In this document: in pieces, positions 6,824 through 14,245 of the stretch
Numbering within the stretch: position 1 is the stretch's first letter
Layout of the letters: each line of letters begins with the position of its first letter
Origin: an uncultured Thermomicrobiales bacterium
GTDB lineage: Bacteria > Chloroflexota > Chloroflexia > Thermomicrobiales > UBA6265
Assembly (NCBI GenBank): GCA_902806365.1
Contig: CADCWJ010000530.1
Location: 1-16,471 of the forward strand
Reading direction: 5' to 3'
DNA: 16,471 nt
Notes under the pieces: model-generated
What the model was told of the DNA's origin: nothing
Database searches by the model: none
What the model saw: only the letters and a program-made list of their open reading frames with translations
Translations under genes and position numbers: made by a program

Positions 6824-8407
6824 ATGAGTGACGGCGAGAGCAACGTACCCGAAAACGGTCATCGCGTGATTGTCTTCGACACCACGCTGCGGGATGGTGA
6901 GCAGTCTCCCGGTGCGACGCTGACGGCGGACGAGAAGCTCGAGGTTGCCGACGCGCTCGTCGCGCTCAATGTCGATGTGATCGAAGCGGGCTTCCCGGCG
7001 GCTTCGCCCGGTGACTTCGAGGCCGTCCGCGCGATCGCGTCGCGGGTCCGGGGCGCGACGGTCGCGGGGCTGGCCAGGGCCAATGCCGGAGACATCGAGC
7101 GCGCTGCCCAGGCGGTGAAGCCGGCGGCGTCCCCCCGCATTCATACGTTCATCGCAACCTCGGACATCCATCTCAAGCACAAGCTGCGGATGACGCGCGA
7201 CGACGTGCTGGAGCGCGTCGCCACGTCGGTCGCCCTGGCGAAATCGTTCGTCAGCGACGTCGAGTTCTCCTGCGAGGACGCCACGCGAACGGATCACGAT
7301 TTCCTGGTCAAGGTGTTCCAGGTGGCGATCGACGCCGGTGCGACGACGCTCAACGTTCCGGACACCGTGGGGTATTCGACGCCTGGCGAGATGGCCCACC
7401 TGATCGAGTACCTCCGCGCGAACCTTGATCGCGTCGACGACTGCATCATCTCCGTGCATTGCCACGACGATCTGGGGATGGCGACCGCGAACACGCTATC
7501 CGCTGTCCGGGCTGGTGCGCGACAGGTTGAAGTGACCATGAACGGGATCGGGGAGCGGGCCGGGAACACCTCGCTGGAGGAGGTCGTGATGGCGCTGGCG
7601 ACTCGTTCCCGCCAGTTCGGTGGTGCCGCGACTCGGATCGAGCGTTCACGCCTAGTTCCCACGAGCCGTCTCGTCAGTACCCTGACCGGGGTTGCCGTAC
7701 AGGTCAACAAGGCGATCGTCGGCGCCAACGCCTTCGCGCACGAGGCGGGGATCCATCAGGACGGGATGCTGAAAGAGCGCACGACGTACGAGATCATGGA
7801 TCCGACCGATGTGGGCTGGGAGGGCACGCGGCTGGTGCTCGGCAAGCATTCGGGCCGCGCGGGCTTTCGCAACGCCCTCAATGAGCTTGGCCTGAAACTG
7901 CCGGATGATGGCGTCGACCAGGTCTATCGCCGCTTTCTTGAACTCGCCGATCGCAAGAAGAATGTCACCGGGGCCGACATCGCGGCGCTCGTCTCGGACG
8001 AGCGAGCGGTGGAGGGCAGCGAGCTCCATCTTGTGCGCTGGAACGCGTCGATCGGCAGTGGGGGTTCGGCGACCGCGAGCATCGTGATCGAGCGCGACGG
8101 TATCGAGAGCGCTGGCGACGCCGAAGGCAATGGCCCGGTCAACGCCCTGTTCGCGGCGATCGACGCGGCGGTCGGGGTGGAGAACGAGCTGACGTACTAC
8201 CACGTTGAGGCGGTTACGCCGGGTGAAGATGCCCAGGGTCAGGTGCACGTCCGGATCAAGGTCGATACCGAAATGTTTACGGGACATGGTCTCGCCACCG
8301 ACATCGTTGAGGCGAGTGCCAGGGCCTATCTCGCCGCCCTCGGCCAGTATGTCCGGCATCGCCCGGACACGGTGCTGATGGGGTCGTCGACGTCGCGGTG
8401 GAGTTAG
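6824..8407 (+). CDS. leuA: 2-isopropylmalate synthase
   Basis: Condenses acetyl-CoA with 2-ketoisovalerate (EC 2.3.3.13), the first step specific to leucine. It is 527 aa, the usual length for a form with a regulatory domain. The DRE-TIM metallolyase barrel covers about 13-280, with DTTLRDGEQSPG (19-30), VHCHDDLG (211-218) and NGIGERAGN (240-248). Linker subdomains with HEAGIHQDGMLK and GKHSGR follow. The C-terminal LeuA dimer domain, the site of leucine feedback in the family, runs from about residue 405 to the end. Citramalate and homocitrate synthases share the barrel, but the context with leuCDB favours LeuA. The ATG has AGGAAAGG about 11 nt upstream; the open frame extending back into ilvC is not used. 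Confidence 0.94.
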   Translation: MSDGESNVPENGHRVIVFDTTLRDGEQSPGATLTADEKLEVADALVALNVDVIEAGFPAASPGDFEAVRAIASRVRGATVAGLARANAGDIERAAQAVKPAASPRIHTFIATSDIHLKHKLRMTRDDVLERVATSVALAKSFVSDVEFSCEDATRTDHDFLVKVFQVAIDAGATTLNVPDTVGYSTPGEMAHLIEYLRANLDRVDDCIISVHCHDDLGMATANTLSAVRAGARQVEVTMNGIGERAGNTSLEEVVMALATRSRQFGGAATRIERSRLVPTSRLVSTLTGVAVQVNKAIVGANAFAHEAGIHQDGMLKERTTYEIMDPTDVGWEGTRLVLGKHSGRAGFRNALNELGLKLPDDGVDQVYRRFLELADRKKNVTGADIAALVSDERAVEGSELHLVRWNASIGSGGSATASIVIERDGIESAGDAEGNGPVNALFAAIDAAVGVENELTYYHVEAVTPGEDAQGQVHVRIKVDTEMFTGHGLATDIVEASARAYLAALGQYVRHRPDTVLMGSSTSRWS

Positions 8408-8427
8408 CCTCGCGGGGCAGGTGGAGC

Positions 8428-9153
8428 ATGAGCCTGGAGCGGCGAGACGTGGTCTGGCAGGAGGCACCAGTCGTGTCCCGATACCTTGAGGATCGGCGGG
8501 GCATCCCATTCGTGGACGCGCATTTCGAGATTACGAACAACATTATCCGCGCCCACGAGCTCGATGTGCGCCGCGTGCTCGATCTTGGCGCAGGTGACGG
8601 AATTGCCGTCGCGGCTCTGCTTGGAGAGAACCCGATCGAGCAGGCGACTCTTGTCGACTTCTCCCAGCCGATGCTCGACGAGGCCCGAGCCCGGCTCACC
8701 GGAATCGACGCGCATGTCGATTTCGTGTGGGGTGATCTCCGTGACAGCGAATGGCGCGACGCTGTAGAGACAACCGGTCCGTTTGATCTGGTGATTTCGC
8801 GATTCGCGATCCATCATGTGCCGGACGCTCGCAAGCGTTCCCTGTACCGGGAGATTCTTGCGCTTTTGCGGCCGGGCGGCCTGTTCATCCATATCGAACA
8901 TGTCAGCTCGCTGAGCCCGGTCTATGAGCGCGCATTCTACGAGTCGCTTGCCGAAGGTATTACACGCGCCGAACCGGGCAATCGAAGTGTGCAGGATGTC
9001 ATCGCGATGTACTCCAGCACGGACGAGCGAGCGGCAAATATCCTGGCTCCGCTCGACGTTCAACTGGACTGGCTTCGGGATATTGGCTTCGTCGATGTCG
9101 ATTGCCTGTTCAAGGCGTTCGAGCTTGCCGTTTTCGCCGGGCGCAAGCCCTGA
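8428..9153 (+). CDS. Class I SAM-dependent methyltransferase, substrate unknown
   Basis: A 241-aa protein with a Rossmann-type methyltransferase fold. Motif I is VLDLGAGDG (50-58), an acidic residue Asp77 lies at the end of strand 2 (TLVDFS), GDL is at 102-104, FDLVISRFAIHHV at 119-131, and LLRPGG at 146-151. The C terminus ends in a VDCLFKAFELAVFAGRKP-type strand, seen in generic small-molecule or tRNA-modifying methyltransferases. No substrate-specific motif is recognised. It lies 20 nt after leuA and 60 nt before leuC on the same strand, so it is probably cotranscribed with the leucine genes, although no methyl transfer belongs to that pathway. I chose the ATG at 8428, with AGG 6 nt upstream; a GTG at 8398 would overlap the end of leuA. 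Confidence 0.85.
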   Translation: MSLERRDVVWQEAPVVSRYLEDRRGIPFVDAHFEITNNIIRAHELDVRRVLDLGAGDGIAVAALLGENPIEQATLVDFSQPMLDEARARLTGIDAHVDFVWGDLRDSEWRDAVETTGPFDLVISRFAIHHVPDARKRSLYREILALLRPGGLFIHIEHVSSLSPVYERAFYESLAEGITRAEPGNRSVQDVIAMYSSTDERAANILAPLDVQLDWLRDIGFVDVDCLFKAFELAVFAGRKP

Positions 9154-9172
9154 CCCGACGGACATCGTCGGG
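9154..9172 (+). other. Hairpin between the methyltransferase and leuC
   Basis: CCCGACG, a 5-nt GACAT loop and CGTCGGG form a perfect 7-bp stem that begins directly after the methyltransferase stop codon. No U tract follows, so it is more likely an mRNA stability or processing element than a terminator. leuC starts 41 nt later with its own strong ribosome site. Confidence 0.5.
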
Positions 9173-9213
9173 TATCCGTTACTCGTCAACAGCGACTCCG
9201 GAGGGAACCGTCA

Positions 9214-10626
9214 GTGCCGGAACCACGAACGCTCGCGGAAAAGGTTTGGGACCAGCATGTCGTGCGGTCGGCGCCGGGTGAGCCGGACCTGCTCTATATC
9301 GACCTGCATCTCGTCCACGAGGTAACTTCACCCCAGGCGTTCGACGGCCCGCGTCTCGCCGGGCGCAGGGTGCGGCGACCGGATCTGACCATTGCGACTG
9401 CCGACCACAACGTTCCGACGGTGAACATCCACCGCCCGATCGCCGATCCGATCTCAGCGACGCAAGTGCGCAAACTGACGGAGAACTGTGCCGAGTTCGG
9501 GATTCGCCTGCACCCAATGGGCGATCCCGGGCAGGGAATCGTGCATGTCATTGGCCCCGAGTTCGGGTTGACCCAGCCCCGCATGACGATCGTCTGCGGC
9601 GACAGTCACACCTCCACCCATGGAGCGTTCGGAGCGCTTGCATTCGGGATCGGCACCAGCGAAGTCGAGCACGTGCTGGCCACGCAGTCGCTGACGCAGG
9701 ATCGCCCGCGGACGATGGTGATCTCAGTCGATGGCGCGCTGCGGGACGGTGTGACGGCCAAGGATGTGATCCTCGCCATCATTGGCCGGATCGGAACGGG
9801 TGGTGGCGCGGGCTCGATCATCGAGTACCGGGGGTCGGTGATTCGCAACCTCACGATGGAAGGCCGCATGACGGTCTGCAACATGTCGATCGAGGCGGGG
9901 GCCAAGGCGGGCATGATCGCGCCTGACGACGTCACCTTCACCTACCTCGAAGGCAGGGCACACGCTCCCAAGGGCGACGCATGGACCTCCGCGCTCGATG
10001 CCTGGCAAGCGTTGCCGACGGACGATGGCGCGGTGTTCGACAGTGAGATCGCGCTCGATGGTTCGGCGATCCTTCCGCACGTGTCGTGGGGAACCAATCC
10101 GGGGCAAGTGACATCGATCGACTCATCCGTGCCGGACCCCGAACAACTCCCCCGGGGAGCCGACCGCGAGTCTGCCCTGCGCGCACTGGCCTACATGAAG
10201 CTCGCGCCGGGAACGCCGATTCGGTCCATTCCGGTTGACACCGTGTTCATCGGTTCGTGCACCAATGGCCGGATCGAGGATCTGCGGGCGGCGGCCCAGG
10301 TGATCGAGGGTCGGCGGGTGGCAGCACGCGTGCGCGGGATGGTCGTGCCGGGATCGATGATGGTCAAGGCCCAGGCGGAACGGGAAGGGCTCGATCGGAT
10401 CTTCGAGCGCGCCGGCTTCGAGTGGCGTTCGGCCGGATGCTCGATGTGCCTTGGCATGAATCCCGATCAGCTTGCGCCGGGCGAGCGTTGCGCATCGACG
10501 AGCAACCGCAACTTCGAAGGGCGACAGGGAAAGGGCGGCAGGACGCATCTTGTCTCGCCTGGCGTCGCCGCCGCGACCGCTATCGCCGGAACGTTCGCCG
10601 CGCCGTCCGATTTGGCACCGCGATAG
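9214..10626 (+). CDS. leuC: 3-isopropylmalate dehydratase, large subunit
   Basis: Aconitase-family subunit that, with LeuD, isomerises 2-isopropylmalate to 3-isopropylmalate (EC 4.2.1.33). It is 470 aa, the normal length for the bacterial LeuC type. The N-terminal motif TLAEKVWDQHVV and CGDSHTSTHGAFGALAFGIG are typical. The three [4Fe-4S] ligands are Cys349 (FIGSCTNGR), Cys409 and Cys412 (AGCSMCLGMNPD). The segment TSNRNFEGRQGKGGRTHLVSP follows as in the family. The start is GTG with GGAGGG 8 nt upstream. It is followed by leuD after 10 nt. Confidence 0.96.
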   Translation: MPEPRTLAEKVWDQHVVRSAPGEPDLLYIDLHLVHEVTSPQAFDGPRLAGRRVRRPDLTIATADHNVPTVNIHRPIADPISATQVRKLTENCAEFGIRLHPMGDPGQGIVHVIGPEFGLTQPRMTIVCGDSHTSTHGAFGALAFGIGTSEVEHVLATQSLTQDRPRTMVISVDGALRDGVTAKDVILAIIGRIGTGGGAGSIIEYRGSVIRNLTMEGRMTVCNMSIEAGAKAGMIAPDDVTFTYLEGRAHAPKGDAWTSALDAWQALPTDDGAVFDSEIALDGSAILPHVSWGTNPGQVTSIDSSVPDPEQLPRGADRESALRALAYMKLAPGTPIRSIPVDTVFIGSCTNGRIEDLRAAAQVIEGRRVAARVRGMVVPGSMMVKAQAEREGLDRIFERAGFEWRSAGCSMCLGMNPDQLAPGERCASTSNRNFEGRQGKGGRTHLVSPGVAAATAIAGTFAAPSDLAPR

Positions 10627-10636
10627 GGATGTCATC

Positions 10637-11242
10637 ATGGAGCCCGTGAAGACCATAACCGGCCGCGCCGCGCCGCTCGAACGGAGCGATGTGGATACCG
10701 ATCAGATCATCCCGGCGTCGTACCTCAAGCGGGTCGAGCGCACCGGGTTTGGGGAGGGGCTGTTTGCCGCCTGGCGCGAGGCCGACCCCACGTTCGTCCT
10801 CAATCGGCCCGAGTTCGAAGGTGCTTCGGTCCTGATCGCGGGGCCGAACTTCGGGACTGGCTCCTCGCGCGAACATGCCGTCTGGGCGTTGATGGATTAC
10901 GGATTCAAGGCCGTCGTGGCTCCGAAGTTTGGAGACATCTTCCGCAACAACGCCACGAAATCCGGGCTCGTTCCGGTCACCGTCCCGGAGGATTTCGGTG
11001 CCGAGCTGCTCGAAGCGGCGGCTGAGCACCCCTTTCTCGAGGTCATCATCGACCTCGAGACCCGGACCGTCTCCGCCCCGGCCGTCGGTCTCTCCACCAC
11101 TTTCCCGATGGATGACTTCACCCGCCATCGACTGATGGAAGGACTCGACGACATTGCACTGACGCTTACCCATGGTGATGACATTGCCCGCTTCGAGCGG
11201 TCACGACCGGAGTGGAAGCCGAGGGTGGTGACGCCTGCATGA
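10637..11242 (+). CDS. leuD: 3-isopropylmalate dehydratase, small subunit
   Basis: Swivel-domain partner of LeuC, 201 aa, the usual size. Near the N terminus it has the family pattern RSDVDTDQIIPASYLKRV (16-33), followed by GPNFGTGSSREHAVWAL (69-85), which helps bind substrate, and FGDIFRNNATKSG (98-110). The ATG has AGGGA 7 nt upstream. A longer open frame reaching back to 10472 runs inside leuC and is not used. Its stop codon overlaps the leuB start as ATGA, so the two are translationally coupled. Confidence 0.95.
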   Translation: MEPVKTITGRAAPLERSDVDTDQIIPASYLKRVERTGFGEGLFAAWREADPTFVLNRPEFEGASVLIAGPNFGTGSSREHAVWALMDYGFKAVVAPKFGDIFRNNATKSGLVPVTVPEDFGAELLEAAAEHPFLEVIIDLETRTVSAPAVGLSTTFPMDDFTRHRLMEGLDDIALTLTHGDDIARFERSRPEWKPRVVTPA

Positions 11243-12336
11243 CGGATCTCGTGCGTTACCCGGGGTCAGGAACCGTGGCTGTCTTTGCGGGCGACGGCGT
11301 TGGACCCGAGGTCATGGCAGAAGCGCTGAAGGTCCTGCGGGCCATCGGGCCATCGGGCGGGCTGGACCTGACATTCGACGATATGCTCATTGGCGGCGCC
11401 GCGATAGACGCCTTTGGCACACCGTTGCGAGACATGGACATAGAGCGAGCACGGGCGGCGAATGCGGTCCTGCTGGGAGCCGTCGGCGGTCCGAAGTGGG
11501 ACAACCCGGAGGCGGCGATCCGTCCCGAACAAGGGCTGCTCAAGATCCGGAAGGCACTCGGCCTGTACGCGAACCTGCGCCCGGTATCAGTGGTGGACGC
11601 CCTGGTCGATGCCTCGCCGGTCAAGCCGGACGTCCTGCAGGGGACCGACCTGCTGGTGGTGCGGGAGCTTACCGGGGGCATCTACTTCGGACGACCATCC
11701 CGCCAGTGGCGCGAGCGACGAGGGCGGGTAGCCGTCGACACCCTTGTCTATCGCGAGCACGAGATCGAGCGCGTCGTCCGTCTCGCCTTTGAGATGGCCC
11801 GGACCCGGGACGGACACCTGACCAGCGTTGACAAGGCGAACGTCCTTTCCTCGTCTCGGCTCTGGCGGTCGGTTGTTTCTACCGCGGCCGAGGACTACGG
11901 CGATGTCACGCTCGACCACATGCTGGTCGATGCAATGGCGATGAAACTGATCCAGCAGCCATCGCGCTTCGACGTGATCGTCACCGAAAACATGTTCGGC
12001 GACATCCTGACCGACGAAGCCTCTGTGCTCGGAGGATCGCTTGGAATGCTCCCCTCGGCCAGCCTCGGCACGGTCACCAGTGACAAGCTCCGGTTCGGAC
12101 TCTATGAGCCGATCCATGGCAGCGCGCCGGATATCGCCGGCAAGGGCAAGGCAAATCCGGCGGGTATGATCCGCTCCGCTGCCATGATGCTTGGGATGTC
12201 GCTGGGGCGGGATGATTTGTCGCGGCGTATCGAGAACGCGGTCCAACGTGCGATTGCCGACGGATTGCGCACACCCGACCTTGGCGGGACGGCATCGACT
12301 GCCTCATTCGGCGACGCGGTGATCGCCCGCATCTGA
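11239..12336 (+). CDS. leuB: 3-isopropylmalate dehydrogenase
   Basis: NAD-dependent oxidative decarboxylase (EC 1.1.1.85) that gives 2-ketoisocaproate, the last step before leucine transamination. It is 365 aa. The N terminus has VAVFAGDGVGPEVM. Substrate and metal residues line up with those known for the Thermus enzyme: Arg104, Arg114, Arg142, Tyr149, Lys199, Asp231, Asp255 and Asp259. The NAD-binding segment GLYEPIHGSAPDIAGKGKANP is present. The ATG start overlaps the leuD stop; an in-frame GTG at 11212 would lie inside leuD. It is the last gene of the operon, and its stop lies 8 nt from the end of a convergent gene, leaving no room for a terminator between them. Confidence 0.96.
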   Translation: MTDLVRYPGSGTVAVFAGDGVGPEVMAEALKVLRAIGPSGGLDLTFDDMLIGGAAIDAFGTPLRDMDIERARAANAVLLGAVGGPKWDNPEAAIRPEQGLLKIRKALGLYANLRPVSVVDALVDASPVKPDVLQGTDLLVVRELTGGIYFGRPSRQWRERRGRVAVDTLVYREHEIERVVRLAFEMARTRDGHLTSVDKANVLSSSRLWRSVVSTAAEDYGDVTLDHMLVDAMAMKLIQQPSRFDVIVTENMFGDILTDEASVLGGSLGMLPSASLGTVTSDKLRFGLYEPIHGSAPDIAGKGKANPAGMIRSAAMMLGMSLGRDDLSRRIENAVQRAIADGLRTPDLGGTASTASFGDAVIARI

Positions 12337-12344
12337 GACGACGA

Positions 12345-13130
12345 CTACGTCCCGGTTACCGTCAACATGGACCGTGATCGCGCTCCAAGCTCAAAGGCGT
12401 GGACCGTCTCCAGTTCCGGATATGGCACGGATGTATCGAGAAGAACTATTTCGACGTGCGTGGCCTCAAAGGACCCAAAGGTCCGGTCTCGCCAGTCGGC
12501 AAGGATGGCCGGAAGGTTCCCGACCGGCGCCGCTTTCGTGTAATGGGCGATCGTGACGTGCGGCAGAAACGGGAAGTGCGAGTCGGGTGGAATGACGACG
12601 AAGTCGAGGAGCCGCCGGTGAATGCGAGATAGCCAGCCGCCATCGTGGACGTCAAGGAACGCCGCGTCGATGAATGAATTAACCCCGCCAAGAGCGATCT
12701 CGAATCGTGGAAAATCCACGATCGGATGTTCCGCCATGCCGATGAATTCCTGAAGGCGGGCGGGTGTCAACTCATCCCGCTGTTCGGGGCTTCCCGTGAC
12801 GAATCCCAGTTCCTGGATCGGGATATGGAGGAACGCATCGGGATGCAGGCGCACGAACGGAAACGCGGCCAGGGCCGAGCGCAGGCCTGCGAGTTCATGG
12901 GACAGCTTCTCGGTCGGAACGCGAACGCAGCAGAGGGCGAAGCGGCCTTCGTGTGAGCGCCATTCCGGACCGTCGTGCCTGCCATCCCGCACCTCGGTCA
13001 CCTGGCGGAGATTCTGCCACACCCGCCGGTAGGCCTCATCCTGCTCCAACGCGGGGTCCGGCAGCCACCACAAGGGATGGCGAATCCGCGCGCCGAGGCT
13101 GCGAATCCGGGCCTGGGGTGGGCGCCGCAT
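12345..13130 (-). CDS. 2H phosphoesterase / 2'-5' RNA ligase-like protein
   Basis: A 261-aa protein with the two-His layout of the 2H superfamily (LigT, cyclic phosphodiesterases). The second motif is canonical, PHVTIAHYT with His191. The first reads LHIPIQELG with His102, so the usual Ser/Thr two positions after His is Pro. The N-terminal 60 residues are an Arg/Trp-rich extension not typical of LigT. Such proteins act on 2',3'-cyclic phosphates or 2'-5' linkages, but no substrate can be assigned. I chose the ATG at 13130. A TTG at 13157 would overlap the greA stop, and neither start has a clear ribosome site. It follows greA closely on the same strand. Confidence 0.68.
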   Translation of the reverse strand: MRRPPQARIRSLGARIRHPLWWLPDPALEQDEAYRRVWQNLRQVTEVRDGRHDGPEWRSHEGRFALCCVRVPTEKLSHELAGLRSALAAFPFVRLHPDAFLHIPIQELGFVTGSPEQRDELTPARLQEFIGMAEHPIVDFPRFEIALGGVNSFIDAAFLDVHDGGWLSRIHRRLLDFVVIPPDSHFPFLPHVTIAHYTKAAPVGNLPAILADWRDRTFGSFEATHVEIVLLDTSVPYPELETVHAFELGARSRSMLTVTGT

Positions 13131-13149
13131 GGCTTCGTCGGCTGGCTCG

Positions 13150-13623
13150 TCACTCAACCGACTTGACGGTCAATGTCAGGGACCCTCCGGGCGTTTCTAC
13201 CACCGCGTGCTCTCCCGAGCGCCGTCCGATCAGGGCGCGGCCAATCGGAGATTCGTTGGAGATCAGACCGTTCGAGGGTTTGGCCTCGATGGCGCCGACG
13301 ATGGTGTACTGCTCATCCTCGCCGTCGAAATCGACGGTCACCTTGCTTCCAAGCCCGATCACGCCGTTGACACTCTTTGACGCGTCTCCCTCGATCACTC
13401 GCGCGTTCCGGAGCAGGTTTTCGAGATCACCGATGCGCTTCTCGGTCATCGCCTGGTCCTGCCGCGCGGCGTCATAGGCCGCGTTCTCGCGCAGGTCGCC
13501 ATGCGAGCGGGCCTCGGCAACCGCCGCGATGATCTGGGGCCGCTTGGTGTCGGTCAGCTCGGCAAGCTCAACCTTGAGGCGATCGTACCCTTCCCGGGTA
13601 ACCGGGATCGATTTTTGCTCCAT
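13150..13623 (-). CDS. greA: Transcription elongation factor GreA
   Basis: Binds the secondary channel of RNA polymerase and stimulates cleavage of backtracked RNA. It is 157 aa, the standard length. Residues 1-75 form the coiled coil with GDLRENAAYDAAR at its tip, including the acidic pair Asp43 and Glu46 that coordinates Mg2+. Residues 80-157 form the FKBP-like domain (GSKVTVDFDGEDEQYTIVG, SPIGRALIGRRSGEHAVV). The start at 13623 gives the family length and has GGTGG 5 nt upstream; a longer frame to 13656 would add 11 residues. It lies 135 nt after ridA, a gap holding an inverted repeat. Confidence 0.96.
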   Translation of the reverse strand: MEQKSIPVTREGYDRLKVELAELTDTKRPQIIAAVAEARSHGDLRENAAYDAARQDQAMTEKRIGDLENLLRNARVIEGDASKSVNGVIGLGSKVTVDFDGEDEQYTIVGAIEAKPSNGLISNESPIGRALIGRRSGEHAVVETPGGSLTLTVKSVE

Positions 13624-13634
13624 GAGGACCACCC

Positions 13635-13655
13635 TGACGTAGACCCGGTACGTCA
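13635..13655. repeat. Perfect 7-7-7 inverted repeat upstream of greA
   Basis: TGACGTA-N7-TACGTCA ends 12 nt before the greA start codon, just ahead of its ribosome site. It could be an operator (dyad centres about two half-turns apart, which suits a dimeric regulator) or an RNA stem near the initiation region. No nearby regulator gene is present to name a binder. Confidence 0.5.
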
Positions 13656-13758
13656 CCGGAATGTTTTGCGTTAGCGCCGCGGACTTCAGGCGATCGTTGA
13701 AGGTGGGGCTGTCATCGATCGAGCCGCCAGGACCGCTGGTGCCGTGGAATGCCGTAGC

Positions 13759-14208
13759 TTACTCCACCTCGAATGTGGCTTCAATTTCCACGCAGATCGA
13801 CTTGGGCAGCGACGCGAAGCCGACCGCGGAACGGGTATGGCGTCCCGCATCGCCGAGAATGTCGACGAGGATGTCCGAGCACCCGTTGATGACTTGCGGA
13901 TGTCCACCGAAATCGGGAACGCTGTTGACCATCCCCAGCACCTTGACCGTGCCGGTGATCCGATCCAGTGACCCGAGCGCCTGCCTCGCCGTTGCCAGGA
14001 TCTGGAGGCCGACCGTACGGGCCGCCGCGTAGGCGTCCTCGACGGAGACCTCGGTGTCCACCTTGCCCTTGGGCGCCGCATCGCCTGGCCCCGTGCCGCT
14101 GATGTAGAGCAGGTTGCCGGTCCGCTTGAAGCGAAGGTAATTGGCGGCGGGCGATACCGGCTCGGGGAGCTCGATGCCGAGTTCCTTCAGTCGCGCTTCA
14201 GCGCTCAT
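13759..14208 (-). CDS. RidA family enamine/imine deaminase
   Basis: A 149-aa YjgF/YER057c/UK114 family protein. RidA enzymes hydrolyse reactive enamine/imine intermediates such as 2-aminoacrylate released by PLP enzymes. The sequence has GNLLYISGTGPGD near residue 31, GMVNSVPDFGGHPQVINGCSD (92-112), and the C-terminal SLPKSICVEIEATFEV. Arg126 sits where the carboxylate-binding Arg of active RidA lies (TRSAVGFASLPK), so deaminase activity is plausible. It is slightly longer than E. coli RidA because of an N-terminal extension. The ATG at 14208 has AAGG about 10 nt upstream. It lies 37 nt downstream of the aminotransferase, almost certainly in the same operon. Confidence 0.87.
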   Translation of the reverse strand: MSAEARLKELGIELPEPVSPAANYLRFKRTGNLLYISGTGPGDAAPKGKVDTEVSVEDAYAAARTVGLQILATARQALGSLDRITGTVKVLGMVNSVPDFGGHPQVINGCSDILVDILGDAGRHTRSAVGFASLPKSICVEIEATFEVE

Positions 14209-14245
14209 CGGTCGTGCACCTTTCTCCTGCGTGGATACGAAAGCG

